64,000 nt of DNA. Origin: Hymenobacter rubidus. Lineage in GTDB: Bacteria; Bacteroidota; Bacteroidia; Cytophagales; Hymenobacteraceae. The notes beneath the pieces are model-generated. The model was not told where the DNA came from. It saw only the letters and a program-made list of their open reading frames with translations, and did not search any database. The position numbers and the translations under genes are program-made. Shown one piece after another: positions 8,994-17,533 of the stretch. Numbering within the stretch: the first letter of the stretch is position 1; every line of letters begins with the position of its first letter. The stretch covers positions 90,674-154,673 of the forward strand of contig NZ_JAERQF010000009.1 of NCBI RefSeq assembly GCF_016734815.1, written 5' to 3'.

Positions 8994-9626
8994 CTAAAAA
9001 TCCATCTTCACCCCCAGCGCCAACGTCAGCAGCTGGCCAAAGCGCAAGCCGCCGTTGCGGTTGTTGAAGTAGCTGGCCAGGTACAGGTCGTTGGTGCCCA
9101 GCTCATAGTAGGCCGAAAGCTTGCGCGGCTGCCCCGTGGCGGCCACCGGCGCCCCCAGCAACGTAACGCGGCTGCCCAGCATTGGTCCGTAGCGCGTATC
9201 GGTCGAAAACCAGTAGTAGTCGCTCGCATACTGGCCCTTCAGCTCGTCGTTGAGAGTGCCGTGGGTGTAGCTGAAATACGCCCCCACCGTGAGCGGCACC
9301 ACTTGCAGCCTCTCCCCCACCGGCAGCCGGAAAGGCGAGTACATAAATTTCAACGACGCCAGGCTGAGCGTGGAGCCCGCGTAGTACCTGGGCACATAGC
9401 CCAGCAAAACGTCGGTTTCGAGGCGGCCTTTTGCGTATTCGTAGCCAGCCCCGGCGGCCACCATGCCCAGGCCACCGCCGGTTTGCAGGGCCAGATGCGC
9501 GGGGCGGTACCATGGCCGGGCCGGGCGCGGCGCAGCAGCCGGGCCGGCCGCAGCGGTATCGGGTGGCGTGGCGGCAAAAGTGCCTCCCAAGGGCAGTAAC
9601 AGGGCCAATAGCAACGTTTTTTTCAT
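8994..9626 (-). CDS. Secreted hypothetical protein, beta-barrel candidate
   Basis: 210 residues with a signal peptide (MKKTLLLALLLPLGGTFA). A short A/P-rich stretch is followed by strands such as LALQTGGGLGMVAAGAGYEY and the ending FGQLLTLALGVKMDF, with a terminal phenylalanine as in outer-membrane barrels. It follows the metallophosphoesterase as TGATG, the stop and start sharing one base, so the two genes are translationally coupled. Function unknown. Confidence 0.72.
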   Translation of the reverse strand: MKKTLLLALLLPLGGTFAATPPDTAAAGPAAAPRPARPWYRPAHLALQTGGGLGMVAAGAGYEYAKGRLETDVLLGYVPRYYAGSTLSLASLKFMYSPFRLPVGERLQVVPLTVGAYFSYTHGTLNDELKGQYASDYYWFSTDTRYGPMLGSRVTLLGAPVAATGQPRKLSAYYELGTNDLYLASYFNNRNGGLRFGQLLTLALGVKMDF

Positions 9627-10459
9627 CAGAATGCTACCCGTTTAATGCGAAACTGCCGGTCGCCCCACACGGTGACCACCATGTAGTGCCGCTCCGAAAA
9701 AGCGTCGGAATTGACGTAGGTAACCCCGTCTTCGTAGGGCTGGCCGATGCTGTAGGAATGGTTGTGGCCATTCATTTCGAACACCAGGCCGGGGGCCTCG
9801 CGCAGTGCCGCCACGTAGGGCACCCGCAAGGCCGGGTCGAAGTCGTTGTTGGTGGGCGGCACGTGGCAGATAACCACCTGCCGGCGGGCGCCGTCGAGGG
9901 TGCTGAGCTGTGGCCGCAGCCACGCCATGTTGGGAGCCGTGCCGTCGAAGTTGTACTCGCGGCCGTTGGTGTCCACCATGGTGAACTTGGTGTCGCCGTA
10001 CACAAACGAATAGTTGAAGGCGCCGAAAATATGCTCGTACGTGGGGCGGCCGTTGCCCACCAGGTCGTGGTTGCCGATGACCGTGACGTAGGGCACCGCC
10101 AGGCGGCGCAGCTTTTCATCTACCCACTGCATTTCGCGGGCCAGGCCGAAGTCAGAAATATCGCCGGCCACCACCAGAAACGAGATGCCTGGCTGCTGAT
10201 TCACGCTGGCCACCAGCGCCTCGGCTTCGTCGTAGAATTTCTGGGAATCGCCGGTAAAGACAAACCGGAGCGTGTCGCCGGCTGGCAGCGGCCGGGCCGC
10301 CAGCTTGCTGAGGTTTTTCGCGGTCAGGTTGGTAAACGCTTCCGGAACGCGGTGGTCGTTGGGACTGAATTCAATCAGTTCGCAGCCCGTCAGCCCCAGG
10401 AGTGCCACCGCGGACACCACCCCTCGCCAACGATGCCAAGCAGGAATAAAACGCATCAT
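9626..10459 (-). CDS. Calcineurin-like metallophosphoesterase lipoprotein
   Basis: 277 residues. The N-terminus is a lipoprotein signal with LLGLTGC (cysteine 26). All core motifs are visible in order: FTGDSQ, AGDISD, GNHD, CHVPP and NGHNHSY. These bind the two metals of the calcineurin-like fold. It probably acts on phosphoesters in the periplasm; the substrate is unknown. It overlaps the downstream barrel-like gene by one base, which suggests one transcript. Confidence 0.88.
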   Translation of the reverse strand: MMRFIPAWHRWRGVVSAVALLGLTGCELIEFSPNDHRVPEAFTNLTAKNLSKLAARPLPAGDTLRFVFTGDSQKFYDEAEALVASVNQQPGISFLVVAGDISDFGLAREMQWVDEKLRRLAVPYVTVIGNHDLVGNGRPTYEHIFGAFNYSFVYGDTKFTMVDTNGREYNFDGTAPNMAWLRPQLSTLDGARRQVVICHVPPTNNDFDPALRVPYVAALREAPGLVFEMNGHNHSYSIGQPYEDGVTYVNSDAFSERHYMVVTVWGDRQFRIKRVAF

Positions 10460-10564
10460 AACAACACCAGCAGCTGGCCGGCCCTAAAGCATAAACAGGC
10501 CTTAAACCCCGTTTGCAAACGCTGGGTTGGGTATTAATCCGCTTTTAATGCCAGGCACCTGAGG

Positions 10565-11401
10565 CTAGCCCATCACGGCAACCAGTGCCAGCGCCGCTTC
10601 CGCCAGCCGTTCCTCGCCGCTGAGCTGCACCTGCGGCCGGGCCTCGGCCGGGCTCATGCCTTTGGTAAACAGGCGCCACGCCACATCGGGACTGAGCACG
10701 ATTTCGGCAGCCGGCGCGGCCTCGGCCGGCGCAAGCTGCCAAGCGCTGGCCGTTTTCAGCAGCTGCCACACCCCGCCCGCAGCCGTGCCAATGCGGACCT
10801 GCACCCGCGTGCCTTCCGGCGCGGGCACGGCGCGGTAGGCATGGGGCAGGCCGCGCATTATCGTGGCCAGGAAAGGCTGAAGCAGCGCCGGCATCATCAG
10901 CGCCTCGGTCTGCCCCACGGCTGCACGAATTTGCTGCTGGTGGTGCCATTTTTCGGTATAGTCGCGGGCAATGTGAAACCAGTTCAGCGACTCCGTTTCG
11001 CCGGCCCAACCCACGGCCCAGGCCGCCGGGGCCCAGGGGTCGAGGGTAGCCAGATAAGCGCAGTATTCCGGCCCCGACTGCGCCAATAGCTCGACCAGCA
11101 CGACCGGGCTAAGGCGCCGCAGGGCCCGCACCCAGTCGGCGTTCAGGCCGTTGAGGTAATCCACGAGGCCGGCATAGCTAAAGTCCTCCGGTGCTTCGCC
11201 AGCATATCCGTCGCGCAGCATCGAGAGCGTCCGCAGGTTGCCGTCGAGCAGGTGCGCGGCCACGTCCTTCACCGTCCACTGCCGGGCCAGGGTGGGGCGC
11301 TGCCAGTCTTCGGGCGTGAGACCTCGCAGCAGTTCCAGCAGCAGGCGGTCCAGCTCCGGAAAGAGCGGCAGGGTTTCGATGGGAGGAGTTTGCACACGCA
11401 T
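10565..11401 (-). CDS. DinB/maleylpyruvate-isomerase-like protein with SCP2-like C-terminus
   Basis: 278 residues. The N-terminal half looks like the DinB-like four-helix fold (RPTLARQWTVKDVAAHLLDGN, then WFHIARDYTEKWHHQQQI, with histidines placed for metal binding). The C-terminal part (RVQVRIGTAAGGVWQLL... to the end) resembles the sterol-carrier-like domain of mycothiol-dependent maleylpyruvate isomerases. Bacteroidota do not make mycothiol, so a different thiol or another reaction is likely; that is inference. Single gene, cytoplasmic. Confidence 0.72.
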   Translation of the reverse strand: MRVQTPPIETLPLFPELDRLLLELLRGLTPEDWQRPTLARQWTVKDVAAHLLDGNLRTLSMLRDGYAGEAPEDFSYAGLVDYLNGLNADWVRALRRLSPVVLVELLAQSGPEYCAYLATLDPWAPAAWAVGWAGETESLNWFHIARDYTEKWHHQQQIRAAVGQTEALMMPALLQPFLATIMRGLPHAYRAVPAPEGTRVQVRIGTAAGGVWQLLKTASAWQLAPAEAAPAAEIVLSPDVAWRLFTKGMSPAEARPQVQLSGEERLAEAALALVAVMG

Positions 11402-11504
11402 TCCGAATAACCAGTATTCCTATTTTTCCCAGGCAGTGGCACTAGCTCCCAATGCTGCTGGGCCGCGCTGCCGACCGGAGCCGAAGCAGCGGCGCGGCCG
11501 GGGC

Positions 11505-14090
11505 TCATTCCACCACCAGCTTGCGGCTCACGCGGCCGGCGGCCGTGCGCAGACGCAGCGTGTACACGCCGGCGGCCACCTCCGCCAGCGGCAGGGCGTG
11601 GGCGGCAGGGCTGGCAGGCAGCGCGTAAGCGCGCACCACCCGGCCCAGCGCATCCACCAGCTCGGCCGTCGCGGCTTGGCCACGCAGCGCGGCGGGCAGC
11701 TCTACGGATACCGACCGGGCGGCCGGGTTGGGGTACACCGCCACCTGGGTGGCCAGCCCGGCCGGGGTGGTGCCCGTCCGGACCACGTTATTGTAAATGC
11801 CGAAGTTGGCCATCACCTTCGAGCCGTCGCCTACCGTCGTGAAGCCTCCCCCGGCATAAAGCCGGTTGGTACCCGGCGCGGCCAGCGCAAACACGCTACC
11901 ATTCAGGCCCGTGCCCAGCGCGCTCCAGACCGTGCCGTTCCAACGGGCCACGCGGCTGACGGTCGCCCCCCCGGCCATGCTGAAGCTCCCCCCGGCGTAC
12001 AGCTGCCCGCTACCGTCCACGGCCAGCGCTGACACGAAATTATCCAAGCCCGTGCCCAATGCGTTCCAATTCGTGCCGTTCCAGCACGCCACGAACCTGG
12101 CTGCCACGCCCCCGGCCGTAGTGAACTGCCCCCCGGCATATACGTTACCAATACCGTCCACGGCCAGCGCATTGACGGTGCCATCCACGCCCGCGCCCAG
12201 CGCGCTCGTGCCCAGTGCGCTCCAGGCCGTACCATTCCAGCGCGCCACGTAGTTGGCCACTGCTCCACCGGCCGTCCGAAAGTAGCCCCCGGCGTACACG
12301 TTGCTGCTGCCGTCCACGGCCAGCGCATACGCAGAAGCGTTTAGGCCCGTACTCAGCGCACTCCAGCTTGTGCCGTTCCAGCGGGCCACGTAGTTAGCCG
12401 CCCTGCCCCCGGCCGTGGTGAAGTCGCCCCCAACGTACACTTGCCCGCTACCATCCACGGCCAGCGCCCACACGGTACCATTCAGGCCCGCGCCCAGCGC
12501 GTTCCAGCTTGTACCGTTCCAGCACGCCACGTAGTTGGCCGCCACGCCCCCGGCCGTGGTGAAGCTGCCTCCGGCGTAGACGTTGCCGCTGCCGTCCACG
12601 GCCAGCGCCTGAACGTTACTGTTCATTCCTGTGCCCAGTGCGCTCCAGGCCGTGCCGTTCCAGCGCGCCACAAAGTTGGCCGCCACACCCCCGGCCGTGA
12701 TAAACTGGCCACCGACGTACACGTTGCCGCTACCGTCCACGGCCAGCGCTAGCACGCCACTATCCACACCCATGCCCAGCGTACTCCAGGCCGTGCCATT
12801 CCAGCGTGCCACGTAGTTGGCCGCCACACCCCCGGCCGTGGTGAAATAGCCACCGGCGTACACGTTGCCGCAGCTAACCACGGCCATCGCATACACGATG
12901 CCATTCATCCCCGTACTCAGCGCACTCCAGCTTGTGCCGTTCCAGCGGGCCACGCGTTTGGCTGCCATGCCCCCAGCTGTGTTGAAGAATCCCCCGGCGT
13001 AGACGTTGCCGCTCCCGTCAACCGCCAGCGTCATCACGCCACTGTCCATCCCCGTGCCCAGCGTACTCCAGTTCGTGCCGTTCCAGCGGGCCATGCGGTT
13101 GGCAGCTGTGCCTCCGGCCGTGGTGAAATCGCCCCCGGCGTAGACGTTGCCGCTGCCATCCACGAGCAGCGTATTTACGAGATTATTCATCCCCGTGCCC
13201 AGCGTACTCCAGTTCGTGCCGTTCCAGCGGGCCATGCGGTTGGCAGCTGTGCCTCCGGCCGTAGTGAAGTCGCCCCCGGCGTAGACGTTGCCGCTGCCAT
13301 CCACGGCCAACGCGCCCACGACATTATTCATCCCCGTATCCAGCGCGCTCCAGTTCGTGCCGTTCCAGCGGGCCATGCGGTTGGCAGCTGTGCCTCCGGC
13401 CGTGGTGAAGAAGCCTCCGGCATACATCTGCCCGTTGCCGTCCACTGCCAACGCCAGCACGGTGTTATTCATACCCGTGCCCAGGGCGCTCCAGGCCGTG
13501 CCGTTCCAGCGGGCCATGCGGTTCGCCGCCACGCCCCCAGCCGTGGTGAAGTCGCCCCCGGCGCATAGCTGCCCGTTGCCGTCCATGGCCAGCGCATTCA
13601 CGGTGCCATTCATGCCCGCGCTCAACGCACTCCAGTTTGTGCCGTTCCAGCGGGCCAAGTTGTTGGCCGGTACGCCCCCGGCCGTGGTGAAAAGGCCGCC
13701 GATGTACAAATCGCCATTGGCGGCTCGAGCCATAGCATATACAGTACCATTCGTGCCCGGTAGGTCGAAGCCCTCCTGCCAGTGCTCATCGCCCGCGCCC
13801 AGTGTGCCGGCGGGGCGGAAGGTGGGCCGGCCGGTGGCCGCGTCGGTGCCCAGCGTGTAGCCGTGGGGGTCGAAGGAGCCGCGCAGGCCCGCTTGCAGGG
13901 TACCGTCGGGGTTCAGGGCTTCGGCCAGGGGCCGGCCCATCGGCAGAGCGGCGGCGGGCGGGGTGGCCAGCGGGCTGGTGGTGGGCGGCGTGGCGGCCCA
14001 GGTCGGGCCGGCTAGCAGCAAGGCCAGCGTCAGGGTGTGTAGCAGGCCGCGAAGGCTTCGCCAGGTACTTGCAGGGGTAGTTGTGCGCAT
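11505..14090 (-). CDS. T9SS-secreted protein with 14 tandem WNG/AGG repeats
   Basis: 861 residues from the ATG at 14090, which opens a signal peptide (MRTTTPASTWRSLRG..., ending TWAA near residue 32). Between about 115 and 760 there are 14 repeats of roughly 45 residues, each with a core VDGSGNVYAGGDFTTAGG followed by an ARWNGTNWSALGTG segment; this pattern is compatible with a beta-propeller. Some neighbouring units are nearly identical in DNA. The last 75 residues (VAVYPNPAARSVSVELP..., VDALGRVVRAY..., AGVYTLRL) are a T9SS type A sorting domain. Likely a surface or secreted binding protein; its ligand is unknown. Confidence 0.87.
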   Translation of the reverse strand: MRTTTPASTWRSLRGLLHTLTLALLLAGPTWAATPPTTSPLATPPAAALPMGRPLAEALNPDGTLQAGLRGSFDPHGYTLGTDAATGRPTFRPAGTLGAGDEHWQEGFDLPGTNGTVYAMARAANGDLYIGGLFTTAGGVPANNLARWNGTNWSALSAGMNGTVNALAMDGNGQLCAGGDFTTAGGVAANRMARWNGTAWSALGTGMNNTVLALAVDGNGQMYAGGFFTTAGGTAANRMARWNGTNWSALDTGMNNVVGALAVDGSGNVYAGGDFTTAGGTAANRMARWNGTNWSTLGTGMNNLVNTLLVDGSGNVYAGGDFTTAGGTAANRMARWNGTNWSTLGTGMDSGVMTLAVDGSGNVYAGGFFNTAGGMAAKRVARWNGTSWSALSTGMNGIVYAMAVVSCGNVYAGGYFTTAGGVAANYVARWNGTAWSTLGMGVDSGVLALAVDGSGNVYVGGQFITAGGVAANFVARWNGTAWSALGTGMNSNVQALAVDGSGNVYAGGSFTTAGGVAANYVACWNGTSWNALGAGLNGTVWALAVDGSGQVYVGGDFTTAGGRAANYVARWNGTSWSALSTGLNASAYALAVDGSSNVYAGGYFRTAGGAVANYVARWNGTAWSALGTSALGAGVDGTVNALAVDGIGNVYAGGQFTTAGGVAARFVACWNGTNWNALGTGLDNFVSALAVDGSGQLYAGGSFSMAGGATVSRVARWNGTVWSALGTGLNGSVFALAAPGTNRLYAGGGFTTVGDGSKVMANFGIYNNVVRTGTTPAGLATQVAVYPNPAARSVSVELPAALRGQAATAELVDALGRVVRAYALPASPAAHALPLAEVAAGVYTLRLRTAAGRVSRKLVVE

Positions 14091-14179
14091 AGACAGGAAA
14101 AAATTGGTAAGGAAAACCCTGTCAAATATAGGCCTGCCTTCCCACCCGTAACGTACCTGGGGCATTGGTCTAATCCAAG

Positions 14180-14210
14180 GTGTTGCGACGACGCGAAGCC
14201 GTCGCAACAC
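14180..14210. repeat. Short hairpin upstream of the repeat protein gene
   Basis: GTGTTGCGACG (14180-14190) pairs with CGTCGCAACAC (14200-14210) around a 9-nt loop. It lies between the stop of the PLP enzyme gene (14359) and the start of the repeat protein gene (14090), both on the minus strand, and so could end the PLP enzyme transcript, although it has no U run. The rest of 14091-14358 holds nothing I recognise. Confidence 0.6.
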
Positions 14211-14358
14211 TAGTCGTTGAGAGCCGCTGGCTTTTCGTGGGGTGGCAGGCAAGAGGTTGGTTTATATGCTGAACGAAGCAGAGGTAAAGCCAACCAGGTA
14301 CGCCCTCGCCCCTACTCCCACTGACGCCAAAATGGCTCTAACTTTTAACTGCTCTACC

Positions 14359-15498
14359 CTACCCAATGGCCTGGGCCAAATCTGCAATCAAATCCTCGGC
14401 GTCTTCAATGCCCACGCTCAGGCGAATGAGCGAGTCGCTGAGGCCCGACTTGCGGCGCTGCTCGGCCGGGATGCTGGCGTGCGTCATGGTGGCGGGGTGG
14501 CCCGAGAGGCTTTCCACGCCGCCCAGGCTTTCGGCTAGGGTGAAGTACTGGAACTTCTCCAGCACGGCAATGGCGTCTTCCTGCCGGTCGCCTTTGAGCA
14601 CAAAGGAAATCATACCGCCGAAATCGCGCATCTGGCGGGCAGCCACGGCGTGGTTGGGGTGGTTTTCGAAGCCGGGCCAGTACACTTTTTCCACTTTGGG
14701 GTGCTGGCGCAGGTACTCGGCCACGGCGCGGCCGTTTTCGCAGTGCCGCTGCATGCGGATATGCAGCGTTTTCAGCCCGCGCAGCACCAGAAAGCAGTCC
14801 TGCGGGCCGGGCGTGCCGCCGCAGGCGTTCTGGTAGAAGCTCAGGCGCTGGTGCAGTTCGTCGTCGTTCACCACCAGCGCGCCCATCACGGTATCGGAGT
14901 GGCCGGCCATGTACTTGGTGAGCGAGTACATCACGATGTCGGCCCCCAAATCCATGGGCGTTTGCAGGTAGGGCGTGCTGAAGGTGTTGTCCACGGCCAG
15001 CAGGGCACCCGCTTCCTTGGCAACTTGGGCGGCGGCCGCGATGTCGATGATGTTCAGCAGCGGGTTGGTGGGCGTTTCGACCCAGATGAGCTTGGTTTTC
15101 TCGCTCACCACGGCGCGCACGGCGGTCATGTCGTGCATGGGCACGAAGTGGAATTTGATGCCGAAGGGCTCGTACACTTTCGTGAAGAGGCGGTAGCTGC
15201 CGCCGTAGAGGTCGTTGGTCGAAATCACCTCGTCGCCGGGCTTGAGCAGCTTCATCACGCAGTCGATGGCTGCCATGCCGGAAGCGAAGGCGATGCCGTG
15301 CTTGCCGTTGTCGAGCGCGGCCACGGCGGCTTGCAGCTGCGAGCGGGTGGGGTTGTGCGTGCGCGAGTACTCAAAGCCCTGGTTCTGACCGGGCGAGGTC
15401 TGCACGTAGGTCGAGGTTTGGTAAATGGGCGTCATGATGGCCCCGGTGGCGGGGTCCGGGTGCACGCCGGCGTGAATGGCTTTGGTGGCGAATTTCAT
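14359..15498 (-). CDS. Cystathionine gamma-synthase/lyase-type PLP enzyme
   Basis: 379 residues, a full-length Cys/Met metabolism PLP enzyme. The Schiff-base lysine is K195 in YSLTKYMAGHSD. Other landmarks are EYSRTHNPTR, ASGMAAID, ETPTNP, AVDNTFSTPYLQ and the C-terminal ESLGGVESLSGHP. Enzymes of this group make cystathionine from an activated homoserine and cysteine, or split it. Sequence alone does not settle which direction, though this branch is usually named cystathionine gamma-synthase. Cytoplasmic. A TAnnTTTG box almost touches the ATG. Confidence 0.88.
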   Translation of the reverse strand: MKFATKAIHAGVHPDPATGAIMTPIYQTSTYVQTSPGQNQGFEYSRTHNPTRSQLQAAVAALDNGKHGIAFASGMAAIDCVMKLLKPGDEVISTNDLYGGSYRLFTKVYEPFGIKFHFVPMHDMTAVRAVVSEKTKLIWVETPTNPLLNIIDIAAAAQVAKEAGALLAVDNTFSTPYLQTPMDLGADIVMYSLTKYMAGHSDTVMGALVVNDDELHQRLSFYQNACGGTPGPQDCFLVLRGLKTLHIRMQRHCENGRAVAEYLRQHPKVEKVYWPGFENHPNHAVAARQMRDFGGMISFVLKGDRQEDAIAVLEKFQYFTLAESLGGVESLSGHPATMTHASIPAEQRRKSGLSDSLIRLSVGIEDAEDLIADLAQAIG

Positions 15499-15502
15499 GG
15501 GG

Positions 15503-15510
15503 CAAAGGTA
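15503..15510 (-). promoter_or_regulatory. Bacteroidota -7 box for the PLP enzyme gene
   Basis: On the minus strand TACCTTTG matches TAnnTTTG and ends 4 nt before the ATG at 15498. Transcription would begin at or within a base or two of the start codon, giving a leaderless mRNA. Confidence 0.6.
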
Positions 15511-15611
15511 GTTTTTTCGGCATAGTGAGCGGGCCCTTACGTATTAGCCGACAGCGGCCGGCCCCGTGGCAGTTAGCCGGCATCCCGGCGCTGTTCACCA
15601 CCTTTGCCTTC

Positions 15612-16334
15612 ATGAGATTCCTGCGCGAGCTTTTCCAGAAAAACTTCTCCACGCTGCTGTCGATGGTACTGCTGGTGGCCGTGCCGCTGCTGGGCAGCTC
15701 CTCGCTCACGTTTGTGCTCTACCGCAACCAGCAATTCCTCGAAAACCTCACCACCGCCCAAAGCCTGCTCTACTTCATTATTGTAGGCATCGCCATGGCC
15801 TTTTCGCTCGTCAACACCACCGCCGTGGTGCTGATAACAGGCTTCTACCTGGGCTGGAGCGGGTTTCCGGGCATGGTAGTGGCCTATGCGCTGGCCGCGC
15901 TGCTGGGCTACCAGATAGCCACCACTCTCGACCACGGCAAGATGCTGGCTTTCCTCAGCCACTTCCCCAAGGCCGATGCCGTAATGAAGGAGCTGAAAAC
16001 CGACAGCTGGCAGCTGATTTTTCTCACCCGTGTGTCGCCCGTCACGCCCTTCGCGCTTATGACGTTTGTGCTGGCCATCATGCGGGTGCGGCGCGGGCCC
16101 TTCCTGCTGGCCTCCATTGCGGGGATGTTGCCGCGCAGCCTGTTCTTCTACTGGCTCGGCACCAAGGCCAAAGACGTTTTCACGCTTTTGAAAGACCCCG
16201 GCACCGGCACCACCGGCAAGCTGCTACTGCTAGCGCTGGTGGTGGCCTCATTTTTCGGCATCTACTACCTTTTTAACCAGGCTTTGAAGCGGGCCCTCAA
16301 CAAAGGCACCACAAACGCCTCAAAGCAAGCTTGA
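15612..16334 (+). CDS. VTT-domain (TVP38/TMEM64, SNARE-associated) membrane protein
   Basis: 240 residues from the ATG at 15612. The start is chosen because it opens MRFLRELFQKNFSTLLSMVL, and a near-consensus -7 box (CACCTTTG, 15599-15606) ends 5 nt before it. There are about six membrane segments; the VTT core is visible as TGFYLGWSGFPGMVVAYALA and LTRVSPVTPFALMTFVLA. Members sit in the inner membrane; some eukaryotic VTT proteins move phospholipids between membrane leaflets, and the bacterial roles are less clear. Divergent from the PLP enzyme gene. Confidence 0.85.
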   Translation: MRFLRELFQKNFSTLLSMVLLVAVPLLGSSSLTFVLYRNQQFLENLTTAQSLLYFIIVGIAMAFSLVNTTAVVLITGFYLGWSGFPGMVVAYALAALLGYQIATTLDHGKMLAFLSHFPKADAVMKELKTDSWQLIFLTRVSPVTPFALMTFVLAIMRVRRGPFLLASIAGMLPRSLFFYWLGTKAKDVFTLLKDPGTGTTGKLLLLALVVASFFGIYYLFNQALKRALNKGTTNASKQA

Positions 16335-16390
16335 TTGTGAGCACCTTGCGCAAAAAGCAAAAAAATGTTCTCAGAAATTACAGCACCGGC

Positions 16391-16422
16391 TTGTAAAGCC
16401 AGATTTCTCTTTCTTACCTTTG
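16391..16422 (+). promoter_or_regulatory. Promoter of the tRNA-Arg gene
   Basis: TTG at 16391-16393 and TACCTTTG at 16415-16422 are 21 bp apart, fitting the Bacteroidota primary-sigma pattern TTG-N19-21-TAnnTTTG. The tRNA begins 20 bp downstream. Confidence 0.75.
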
Positions 16423-16441
16423 CACTCCCAACACGGGAAAT

Positions 16442-16515
16442 GGTTGTGTAGCTCAATTGGATAGAGCATCTGACTACGAATCAGAAGGTTTAAGGTTCGA
16501 CTCCTTACACGACCA
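16442..16515 (+). tRNA. tRNA-Arg (anticodon ACG)
   Basis: 74 nt. The acceptor GGTTGTG (16442-16448) pairs with CACGACC (16508-16514), including one G-T pair. The D-arm has AGCTCAATTGGATAGAGC, the anticodon stem-loop is TCTGA-CTACGAA-TCAGA with ACG, and the T-loop has GGTTCGACTCC. The discriminator is A; CCA is not encoded. ACG (wobble inosine) reads CGU, CGC and CGA. It is followed at once by a terminator and then by recombinase debris. Confidence 0.95.
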
Positions 16516-16518
16516 CAG

Positions 16519-16556
16519 AAAAGGCCCTCAGTATAATACTGAGGGCCTTTTTTATT
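16519..16556 (+). terminator. Terminator of tRNA-Arg
   Basis: AAAAGGCCCTCAGTAT (16519-16534) pairs with ATACTGAGGGCCTTTT (16536-16551), then more T. It follows the tRNA by 3 bp. Confidence 0.92.
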
Positions 16557-16565
16557 TATTCCGTG

Positions 16566-16637
16566 TCATTTCATGTACTTGGCCACCGTGCTGGGAGGTA
16601 TTTTTAGGGCGCGGGCAATGTAGCCGTTGGAATTGCC
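16566..16637 (-). pseudogene. Site-specific recombinase C-terminal remnant
   Basis: The last 23 codons before the stop at 16566 read like the helix-turn-helix tail of a resolvase/invertase-type serine recombinase (NSNGYIARALKIPPSTVAKY). Upstream of this the frame turns into unrelated sequence, so only the tail remains. It ends 10 bp from the tRNA-Arg terminator, which fits a decayed element next to a tRNA. The family call rests on a short stretch. Confidence 0.5.
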
Positions 16638-16664
16638 CTCCCCTTCAGGGGCCGCGCTTGCTCT

Positions 16665-16740
16665 ACCGCCACCGGGGCCAGCACCCTGCCCGTGGAGCTG
16701 ACGGCCTTCACGGCTACGCCCGCTGGCCCCGCCACTTCTC
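16665..16740 (+). pseudogene. Fragment of a T9SS secreted protein
   Basis: One frame reads STLPVELTAFTATPAG, the phrase that precedes the sorting domain in the T9SS proteins at 24980 and 28480 (LPVELVAFTAT, LPVELVRFTAE). Nothing before or after continues the match. It is a small scrap of a lost paralogue. Confidence 0.55.
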
Positions 16741-16851
16741 CGGTCATTAATGCATGCCCTAAGTGTAACTCGCCGCCAGGCTGCCAGGCAGCGGCAAAGC
16801 CCGTGTGGCAAGCTCAACTGTTAGAGAAACCCGGAGCTAGGCCCTTGAACA

Positions 16852-16915
16852 TGCGCAAATCCCTGCCAAAATGCAGTACAAATGCTCGTTTGTGCAAAAT
16901 TGGCAGAAATGCGCA
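16852..16915. promoter_or_regulatory. 64-bp inverted-repeat element, copy 1
   Basis: Outer TGCGCA (16852-16857, 16910-16915) and inner CTGCCAA (16863-16869) with TTGGCAG (16900-16906). An element of the same 64-bp length and plan is at 21190-21253. Both lie 200-300 bp upstream of a start of the tail-fibre-like gene family: copy 1 before a broken copy, copy 2 before the intact one. It may be a conserved upstream control site or transcript hairpin. Confidence 0.6.
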
Positions 16916-17134
16916 CATGCTTTGTTGTGGGAATTAGGAGCTTTATGTAAGCAGGAGCTAGCGGCTGTCGGCACATGCCTGACTCCCCTGGAGGCAGGGC
17001 CAACGATGGAATCTGGGCGAGATAGTACCCTGCGTAAAAGCCCGGGCGAAACGGCTTCGTTGGACCTCACCCATCCGTGAGTTTACCCACCTGCTGCCGC
17101 TAGCTTTCATTTTTTGACACTCTCGTTATTATAA

Positions 17135-17340
17135 ATGATGAAGACCTTTTCTTCCTTGACGCCTTGCTTCTGCGAAGGCTCCAGCCAGTCTTTCTGCTCT
17201 GTCCGGGTTGCTACTGGGTACGCCGCTGCTGGCCCAGGTCCAGACCAACAACGTAGGCATCGGCACCACAGCACCCGACGTATCGGCAGTCCTCGAAATG
17301 GTGAGCGGCAGCGCAGGAAAAGCAGCAGGTGAAGGCGTTG
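17135..17340 (+). pseudogene. Frameshifted start of a tail-fibre-like secreted protein
   Basis: The ATG at about 17135 opens MMKTFSSLTPCF; after a frame change the sequence reads LLGTPLLAQVQTNNVGIGTT, then APDVSAVLEMVSGS. This matches the start of the intact protein at 21548 (AQTGGVRIGTPGTPDVSAAL and onward). The match stops near 17340 and is followed by unrelated sequence. It is a broken, truncated paralogue. No other gene is seen in 16740-17483. Confidence 0.7.
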
Positions 17341-17483
17341 GGAATCCGGTTTGGGCCAAAACCGCTTGCAAGCGACGCTGGTGCAGAAATCATGGCGCGC
17401 TGCATCGCAGAGCACGTAAGCCAGCCGCCGTTCTCCATTGAGCCTAACCGGTGAAAGAGGCGCGAAACAACAAGATTGAGACA

Positions 17484-17491
17484 TACTTTTG
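17484..17491 (+). promoter_or_regulatory. -7 box of the hybrid sensor kinase gene
   Basis: TACTTTTG matches TAnnTTTG exactly. It overlaps the TTG codon at 17489 that would open the longest reading frame, so that codon cannot be the start; the ATG at 17534 lies 42 bp downstream. No clear upstream TTG element. Confidence 0.55.
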
Positions 17492-17533
17492 ACGCCTCTT
17501 AGGCCCGCGCACCGCGCTTGTTATGAAGCCGTT

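Noticed and set aside
9431..10537. 368-residue plus-strand frame
   Set aside because: Antisense of the barrel-like and metallophosphoesterase genes, which have signals and catalytic motifs.
11840..13740. CRISPR-like array of regularly spaced repeats
   Set aside because: The period is about 135 bp in one long open frame and the repeats encode the 14-unit secreted protein.
17489..17533. TTG at 17489 as the start of the hybrid kinase
   Set aside because: It overlaps an exact TAnnTTTG box; the ATG at 17534 begins a better N-terminal anchor.
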